Part shown: positions 57,494 through 64,000 of the stretch, one piece after another
How the letters are laid out: each line of letters begins with the position of its first letter
Numbering within the stretch: position 1 is the first letter of the stretch
DNA from: Entomortierella parvispora
Lineage: Eukaryota; Mortierellomycota; Mortierellomycetes; Mortierellales; Mortierellaceae
Assembly: GCA_963573315.1 (NCBI GenBank)
Contig: OY752147.1
Location: 2,356,001-2,420,000 of the forward strand
Reading direction: 5' to 3'
Length of the DNA: 64,000 nt
Notes under the pieces: model-generated
Databases searched by the model: none
The model's input: the letters and a program-made list of their open reading frames with translations, nothing else
What the model was told of the DNA's origin: nothing
Made by a program: the position numbers and the translations under genes

Positions 57494-59108
57494 ATGGTAT
57501 TAAGGGGGACATTGCTGTTGCAGCTGAGCTTGGACTGGAGGATGTGCACCCCAAAGGGATGCGACCCATGTCCATCGATCCATCAATCTCTACAGGAGTG
57601 GCATCCACTGGACCCGACTCATCCATCATCGACTATCCGTGTCTTGCAGGGAGACTATGCTCGAAAAATACCGGGAGGAATCTTGATCACATTCATTGGA
57701 GCATGGACAAGCATGCAAAAAAAGTCTCCGATTCTGACAACCATGAAAAAACAGAGGCATCATGAGAGACCTCTGATCCCATCCCTAAACCAGGAATGCA
57801 AGAATGTCAACCAACGTAACATCAGGATCAGCACTCCAGTTCAGAAGGATTTCAATCTTGAACAAGCAGAAATGCAAGGCGAAACTTTCATCAATCAGCC
57901 TGAGACGAATCCATCATCAAATCTCTTGCCTCCAACAGCACCCGAGAAAGACAGCATGAGAAACTTGCCTTTGACCTGCATCAATGAGACAAAGCGATCA
58001 GGAAAAGAGGGCTCGGGAGTCACCACCCTTCCTCAAAAGACTCCTGTTTTTTCTTTGATGACCAACCCGCTAACAGGCTCCCCGCCTTCTCTTCTATAGC
58101 GCACTCCTACTTTCCAGCGTGTCGTCGAGGTTGGCCGTGTCGTCATGGTCAACTATGGCCCCGATGCCGGCAAGCTCGCCGTCATTGTCGATATCATTGA
58201 CCACAACCGCGTATGTTGCCCTGCCTTGCCTATCATCTTCTTTTCAACACCTTTTGACACTGGAGTGGGCTTTTATATACTCGGGAGGCAGGAAAACTGG
58301 AAAGAACTCGGGAACGACAATCCACTTTTTCAAACCTTTGACCGCCATCAGGACTGATGAGAAGGATGTACTCGGGTTGAAAAGGAACAGATGCATGATC
58401 TGATTGGGGGTTCAGAGAAATCGCAAAGATCTGGATTGATTCAGAGCCCTACGCCGTTTCTTGAAAGTGATCAGCAAATCGTCAGTCAACTTACAAGTCG
58501 ATGTTTTGATTCCTTTGTCATGCGTTGTTTTTTGGGACCCTGACAAGAAAACATCTGCAGCAAATACGGGAAAACTATTCCAGACTCCAGGATACAACAA
58601 AAACTCTTTCAATTGGAGAAAAAGACGTTGATATCTGACCGAAACGTCCACCATATCGTCTTTTTTATTCTTTTTTTTAGGCTCTCATTGAGGGTCCCAC
58701 CACTGGCATTGCCCGCGGTGCCTACGCTTTCCGTCGCTTGACTTTGACCCCCTTGGTCGTCAAGGTTCCCCGCAACGCTGGCCAGACCGTCCTCAAGGCT
58801 GCCATTGAGAAGCAGGACCTCGCTGGCAACTGGGCCAAGACTTCCTGGGCCAAGAAGATCCAGTCCCGTGCTACCCGCGCTGCCAACACTGACTTTGACC
58901 GCTTCAAGCTCATGAAGTACAAGAAGCTCGTAAGTCTACATTTTTTTTTGAATGACTTTTTCAATTCAAGTCGGGAGGGGGACTTTCTATTGCAGCAGCC
59001 AGGATTATACGATTTTATAATCATTTAGACTGATCAACCATTTGTTTTACTTCCTTTCAACAGCGCCGCGAGATTGTCAACAAGGCCGTCAAGACCATCA
59101 AGGCTTAA
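57494..59108 (+). CDS. RPL14: 60S ribosomal protein L14e
   Basis: Four exons: 57494-57496 (ATG only), 58100-58210, 58681-58929 and 59064-59108, giving 135 aa, a normal L14e length. Exon 2 reads [20 protein letters not shown], then [15 protein letters not shown]. Exon 3 reads [20 protein letters not shown], then [20 protein letters not shown]. Exon 4 ends [13 protein letters not shown]. These match eukaryotic L14e, a protein of the large cytosolic ribosomal subunit. Exons 2-4 are certain. The first exon is inferred: ATG|GTATTA lies just after a C/T-rich leader, and exon 2 has a stop directly upstream, so the start must be spliced on. An intron right after the start codon is common in ribosomal protein genes. 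Introns are 603, 470 and 134 bp. Confidence 0.9.
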
Positions 59109-59165
59109 ATGTCTTTATGATTCGAAAATGGAACCATGTCGACAAAACGTCAGCAAAGAAAAAAA

Positions 59166-59171
59166 AATAAA
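59166..59171 (+). terminator. AATAAA poly(A) signal of RPL14
   Basis: AATAAA about 57 bp after the stop codon. Confidence 0.55.
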
Positions 59172-60184
59172 GCATTGTGATAGACCCTATCACTTTTGTT
59201 GCAAAAAAAAAAGAGAGAAGAGAGAGCTGTCGTTTCAGGATCGGCTTGACAACATCAGGAACCAAACATCCCGTGCCTTCTTTCTTGCTAGATGCCGTTG
59301 CGCCCAGGCAGCTCTTTGACTTTTTTTTGAATCGGATGAGGCACTGACGACATTTTGGTGAGTGAGTGAGGAGTCTTTTTCAAGGATGACAGCAACTTCA
59401 GGAAAGCACTCTGATGGGTTTCTGCAAGTGAGTGTCTCTGGGAGCTCATTTGATGGGCGCAATTACAGAAAATGATAAGGAGGATGAGTCGCCTTCATCC
59501 TGATAGGATTGCAGTGTGCTTGCAACATTTACCAATCCTGATGACCATCGTCAACGCTCTTGAGCTGGACCATCCACCTAGGAAGGTTTCTATACTAGTA
59601 CCGTACGCTCTCGGCTCAAGATATGGTGCGCTTTGTCCTCTGATATTCCTTTGTGTGTCTCGGCTTGGGAGGACCCCATCGGTCCGTGCCAACTATCCCC
59701 CGGCTGGCGTCAAGTCAACATATAAAATGGACTAGTTTGACGATCATGAACAAGTGAGCCAATTGTCATGGGATCAACACACCAACGGTCCCTCCCCCGC
59801 CTTTTTCGTCAATTTCATTACTAATGGAAGGGCCGTCAACTCTAGTCGTTTGAGAGGGCACAAGACAAATGGCGTAGAACTAGAAGAAATAAGCGACCCT
59901 GTTGTTTGTTAATGCAAGAGTCCAGTGGGAGGAGGCTCTCTCATAAGGTTTTCTCATCATGCGATCACAAACCCATTCAACAGCACTCTTGGGAGGTCGT
60001 ACAGCCAAAGCAATTGCTCTTCCTCTCCTCCTCCCCGCCTCTCCTCTGTCTCCTCTGCGCGGCGTAGGGAAAGGAATGATTGCGTGGTGTGGGGAAGAAG
60101 GTCAGGGAGCAATTTTTCGGATTTCGGACTTTTCAGTCGACGAACTGTGGGGTAGAAAGTATGTTCTCATCATCCAACGCCCAA

Positions 60185-60207
60185 GGGGGGGGGGGGGGGG
60201 GGGGGGG
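60185..60207 (+). repeat. G23 homopolymer
   Basis: Twenty-three consecutive G bases, capable of forming G-quadruplex structures and prone to length error in sequencing. Confidence 0.85.
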
Positions 60208-60595
60208 AGGAAGCTCTCTCAACTGTTCATTTCATTAAAACATCCTTCGTGATCTTTTCTCGTCGATGAGGGGTTCCTTTTGAAGGAAGGGAGGCTTTTT
60301 TTATTCGTTTCTAGTTTCTATTCGCAGAACAGGAAGAGAAGGAATCTGGAAGGAGAGAAAGGACGAGCCGACGAGCTTTTTTTGAGAATAGGGCAGGTGG
60401 ATGAATGAGGAGATTTGCCTTGGTCTTGCCCTTGTCCCTTGTTGGCTTGCCGTTTGCTGTTGACGTCTTTTTTTTCGTTATATACAAAGGGAGGGTTGGA
60501 GTGGAGAGAGAGAGAGAGGAGAAAGAGAAAAAAGAGAGATGATGATAAAGGTTCCTGTCTGCGACACTGGAGAAAGAGGAGAAGGGAGAAACACT

Positions 60596-61103
60596 TTACG
60601 CCTTCTTGAGCTGCTCAGCCTTTTCCTTGCGCTCCTGCCAGAACTCCTTGTTGGGCGACCAGAGCTAGTTGAAAGAGTTGAACAAAAAGGGAAGAACGAA
60701 GGTTAGGGAAAGAAAGAATATCCGTTCTTCAAGTTGTGGGAGAAGGAGGCGAGAGAGAGACGCAGGGAGGCGTTTTTTTTGTTGCTTCGTTTACCTTGGC
60801 GTTCTCATGGGGCTGGATACGTTGCCATGGCTTTTGAGGAGCAGACTTGTTGATGATGACATCGGGTCCGTTAGCCAAGCAGTGGCCGATATAACTAGAG
60901 GAAGAGGACCATCCAAAGCAAAAGACGAGAACGTGGTGAGTTTGCTTGACGAAAAAGAAAGATGGAGGTGAAGAAAGTCAAAGACCGAGGCTGTGAAGAA
61001 TGTCCTGGACTTACGCAATGCCTCCGATGATGCCTCCACCTCCAAAGAGGAAGAGAGGAGCGAGAGCAGGGTTGGACTTGACAAGGGAGAAGACGCCGGC
61101 CAT
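60596..61103 (-). CDS. NDUFA4/MLRQ/B12D-like small mitochondrial inner-membrane protein
   Basis: Three exons on the minus strand: 61103-61015, 60894-60795 and 60664-60596, giving 85 aa. The N-terminus has a membrane helix (PALAPLFLFGGGGIIGGIA), then YIGHCLANGPDVIINKSAP, KPWQRIQPHENAK and a charged C-terminus ending KEKAEQLKKA. The helix, the 'PDV...PxPW' spacing and the 80-90 aa length match the NDUFA4 (MLRQ)/B12D family. Animal NDUFA4 is a cytochrome c oxidase-associated subunit first assigned to complex I. The fungal relatives are poorly studied. Mitochondrial inner-membrane location is inferred from the family. All splice junctions are GT..AG and in frame. Confidence 0.8.
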
Positions 61104-62451
61104 GACTGTGTTGTTGTTTTAAGAGTGGAGAGGAGAGAGGAAGAGAGTGCGTGTGGGGATGAAGAGAAGAAAGAAAGAGAGAGAGAACAAAGCGCCATTG
61201 TCGCCTCCCCTTTTATACGGACGCAGGCCCGCCATTGCTGGGCCGAAGGGAAGGGAACGAGAGAGGTGCGTGTGCAAAAAAAAACAAAGGGACATGTCTC
61301 CACAATGGAACGGAGGACCAGTGGTGGGGTCGCATCAAACGAACCCTCCAGTGGCATTGCACCCACTTGTGTACCTGTGTGCCTGTGTGTGTTGCCTGCC
61401 TGACCATTGACGTGTCTTCAGCGAACGAGGTTCTCTGACCCTGCAGCAGGGCACGAACGAGAGAGGGACGAGAGGACAAGAGCCAGTCAGGGATTGTGAC
61501 CATCTGACAGGGCAATATGGGGTATATGAAGTGATGAAAGGTGGATGGATGTGGGTGGATGATTGCACTCTGTTTGCAGGGATGGATGCCAATCAGCGCT
61601 CATCTCTTTCTCTCTTTATTGACTGCCCCTCGTTGATTACTCTTTACTCCAGTACATGTGCCATCCACATCCACTCGAGAAGAAAAGACATCACAGTCAA
61701 GACTGCAAGACTGTCAGACAGACAGACAGCCATCCAGACAGCGACGCACATTCGCATTCGCGCGACGTGTCCGTAGACTCAAAAGTCCGCCAGGCAGAGA
61801 CAGACAGAGTCCAACAGAGACCGACAGGCACAGACAGGCAGCACGATGAGAGCGTCTCGACTCGACTTTTGGTCTCCGACAGCGACAGAGAGAGAGAAAG
61901 AGGAAGAGAGACAAGAGGAAAGATTATTATTGTTCTGATCAGCGTAGTTTATGGCCGAAAGAGAGAAAAGCTGTCCATCAGCCCCCTTCCTCGTCCTCCC
62001 AGCACCCACCCAGTCAGGCCGTGGGTGTCGGACAGGGGAGAGGAGGAACAAACGACTTTGACCTCAGCTCTGCCCTTTCCCTTCCCTTCCCTTCCCTTCT
62101 TCGTCTTTTCTCGCTCCGTTCGTTTGTTCGTTCGTTCCTTCTTTCCGTCCATCCTCTTTGCGGCATCTCTTGTTCTCTCACTCTCTCCCTCCTTCCCTTC
62201 GGCATCTCTTCACTCGCCTGCATAGCCTGCTTGCATTCCCTGCATCCAGTGCCCCTTCCTCCCCGTCTTCTTCCCGCCGTCTTTCTTTTTTTTTTTTTTT
62301 GCCACACACCCTGTCTGTCCTCTCTTTCTCCCTCTCACACGCACCCTCTTTTTTGCCCCCTTTTCCTCTGTCCCCAACAAACCAGCTCACCCGTTCGGCC
62401 ATTCCTTCATTCGTCCTTGACTCTTTCTCTCATTCTGTTTGATTCGCCAGC
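61104..62451. other. Divergent upstream region between NDUFA4-like and MARVEL-like genes
   Basis: 1.3 kb carrying two promoters. (CAGA)n-like units lie near 61716-61850. A long C/T-rich leader (about 62060-62440) precedes the plus-strand gene. No gene recognised. Confidence 0.55.
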
Positions 62452-64000
62452 ATGATCAACACCATTGTGGCCCGCCTTGTCCATGTTGCCATGTTCATTA
62501 TCGCCGCAGGGGTAAGTGCGGCTTCGCACGCTGCTCTGGGCCCTGTCTGCACGCCGCTGCCTGTGACACCCTTTGGACAGACACGCACACAGAGGGAGAA
62601 ACAGCAGTCAGGCAACAGTCGGCCAAACAGTCAGTCAAACAGTCGGTCAGGGACCAACGGACTAACTTTACCTCGCATCTTCACCTGTACCTTGTTTATT
62701 ATTATCTTGTCGACACGACCATAGACCTGCGGTTGCATAGTAGCAGAGCTGAGTAGGTGTCTCTCTTCCTCCCTCTTGCTTCTCTTTTCCCCTCGATCGT
62801 TTGATGCTCCCCTCTCGCCCTCCCTCTCCCTCCAAGCTGACCTTTCAATTCGCGATCGACCCTTCTCATCCTAGTCACGACAATCAAGCTCACAAAGGCC
62901 GACGGTGGAACATACGACTACACATGGTTCACCTACTACCTCTTGACCGTCAGTAAGTCCTTTTTTTCTTTTCTTTTTTTTAACTCACAATATGCTCATC
63001 CGTGCCAGCCTCGGTCCAGGACGGCGGAAGGCTGAATAGAGTTGCGACTCTTTCTCTTGCTCTTGATAAGAGCCATCTTTGCACCTGCACAATCTCACCT
63101 CACAACCTCGCCACAACCAAAAAACATTAAAACAACGCATCGGGACCAGAAGACCAAAAGAGAGCACGCCCCGCGCCCCAGGAGAGCACCTGGGCTTTTG
63201 ACTTTTTACCTCCTTCACAAAAGAACAAGAACGAGCTGAGCTTGCAGCCGTTGCGCCCGGAATTGGACTGAAGGGCTCCATTTCACATGGGTTCCCGGCG
63301 CCACAGAAAAGGCCGCGTCCGAGCATCAAAGAATGAAAGAAACCACGCAAGCCCCCTGCTGCTCCCGCGTTTGCTTCCTTCCTTCCTTCCTTTGCGCCCT
63401 GGGCTTTGCTTTTTTTAGATTTGACTCTTTTTTTGTTCGACTCGCACCCCCATGCCCTGGCGCCGATCCTAACACGTTCCCTTCCTCGTCCTTTCTTGTC
63501 TTTTCTATAAAAAAAAAGGCTCCATAGGAGCTTTGCAGACCCTGCTTTGGATCTTCCAGTCCAGGATATACGAAAATGGCCGTCCCTCGGTCCAGGAATG
63601 TGTCTTCAACGGCGTCCTCACTCTCTTGTTTGGATTCGCTTTCGCCTGGCAAATATACCAAACTCTTGCAAACTCTCTGCCGATGCCCTTCCTGTGCCGC
63701 ACAGATTCTTTTGACAGGACGGTGCGTTGTCGAACCTGGCAGACCGGGCTAGTCGGATGTGGCGTCAGTGCACTCATGTACTTTGGGATGACAATTCTCT
63801 GCATCATTCTCTTCCGAAGCCGACCCCTTGTCCTGAAAGAGCTCCCAGAAGACTTTGTCCTAAACACACCCGCGACAGTGGCAGCCTCGATCGCCAAGCA
63901 GGATGCAGACCAACGAGAACGTGACCGAAAGGAGGCCGAGGCCGAACAACGATCCATGCAGGATCGACAGGCGCAACAGCAGAGGCAGTTCTCGCAGCGT
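62452..64000 (+). CDS. Four-TM MARVEL-like membrane protein (3' end beyond window)
   Basis: Proposed exons: 62452-62511, 62875-62952 and 63519-64000 (open at the window end). Helix 1 is VARLVHVAMFIIAAG continuing into exon 2. Helix 2 spans YDYTWFTYYLLTV and IGALQTLLWIF. Helix 3 is NGVLTLLFGFAFAWQIY. Helix 4 is GVSALMYFGMTILCIILF. A charged, coiled-coil-like tail rich in Arg/Glu/Gln follows. Four helices with a cytosolic tail resemble fungal MARVEL-type proteins, but no family is certain. The junction between exons 1 and 2 has a problem. The strong donor GGG|GTAAGT leaves phase 0, whereas exon 2 (TC ACG ACA ATC AAG) needs one preceding base. One more G in the GGGG run would restore it, or a small exon is missed. 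Intron 2 is 566 bp. The last base in view is still coding. Confidence 0.6.

Larger units (their letters stand above)
59109..60595. other. Convergent intergenic region with G23 run
   Basis: 1.5 kb between the 3' ends of RPL14 and the NDUFA4-like gene. Small open frames (for example 59472-59735 plus) show no recognisable family. A G23 run lies at 60185-60207 and a (GA)n tract near 60503-60520. Confidence 0.5.

Noticed and set aside
58340-58410. Possible C/D-box snoRNA in RPL14 intron 2 (CTGATGA near 58351, CTGA near 58400)
   Set aside because: The C box lacks the required purine first base and no terminal stem pairs outside the boxes.
59472-59735. 87-codon plus-strand frame in the gap after RPL14
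   Set aside because: No similarity recognised, no leader or poly(A) context; likely chance.
1-64000. CRISPR array, operon structure, or secondary-metabolite cluster
   Set aside because: No regularly spaced repeat-spacer array exists, genes are individually promoted and intron-bearing, and no synthase or other backbone enzyme is present.

Overview
This window is nuclear DNA from a filamentous fungus. Nearly every gene has spliceosomal introns (mostly 55-300 bp with GT..AG ends, some of 400-870 bp), upstream regions are pyrimidine-rich, and AATAAA signals follow several genes. The gene set fits an early-diverging lineage, most plausibly Mortierellomycotina/Mucoromycota. It includes an Artemis-type nuclease, an STK32/YANK kinase, a MYSM1-like JAMM protease and a Gemin7-like protein, which look animal-like and are rare or absent in Dikarya. 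It also carries the standard fungal proteins Prm10, Kch1, Nma111 and Alg7. The species assignment is inference. Exon boundaries were worked out by hand from splice sites and reading phase.

Layout from left to right. 1-896: decayed tyrosine-recombinase fragment of a DIRS/Crypton-like element. 951-4440(-): Artemis-like DNA repair nuclease, divergent from 5611-9117(+), a myristoylated STK32-type kinase with a Gln/His tail. 9529-11734(+): secreted S10 serine carboxypeptidase. 12284-14340(+) and 14650-17666(-): an AAAP and an APC amino-acid transporter, tail to tail. 18604-20443(+): Alg7, which starts N-glycan synthesis. 20756-23339(-): C2H2 zinc-finger factor, followed by 4.3 kb of microsatellite-rich upstream DNA. 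27660-30581(+): MYSM1-like SANT+JAMM protein. 31289-31861(+): four-helix membrane protein resembling styrene-oxide isomerase/hydroxylaminobenzene mutase. 32487-34113(-): Rab1/Ypt1. 34681-35059(-): Gemin7-like. 35321-36956(+): eIF2-alpha. 37787-41796(+): Nma111 HtrA-like protease. 41990-44812(-): Prm10/ThrE-type transporter. 46895-48997(-): unknown Ser-rich protein. 51264-54330(+): Kch1-type K+ transporter. 55352-57091(+): secreted His/Gln repeat protein. 57494-59108(+): ribosomal protein L14e. 60596-61103(-): NDUFA4/B12D-like mitochondrial protein. 62452-64000(+, runs off the end): four-TM MARVEL-like protein.

There is no operon or biosynthetic cluster. Genes are individually promoted and often divergent. 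Functional themes are chromatin/RNA/DNA maintenance (Artemis, MYSM1-like, Gemin7-like), secretory pathway and cell surface (Alg7, Ypt1, carboxypeptidase, Kch1, transporters, secreted repeat protein), and translation (eIF2-alpha, L14e).

The strongest candidate for something undescribed is the secreted protein at 55352-57091. It has a Cys/His/Asn tandem block, 14 copies of a [VI]DHSH[HY] motif and several Lys-Arg sites, which together suggest a Kex2-processed metal-binding polyprotein.
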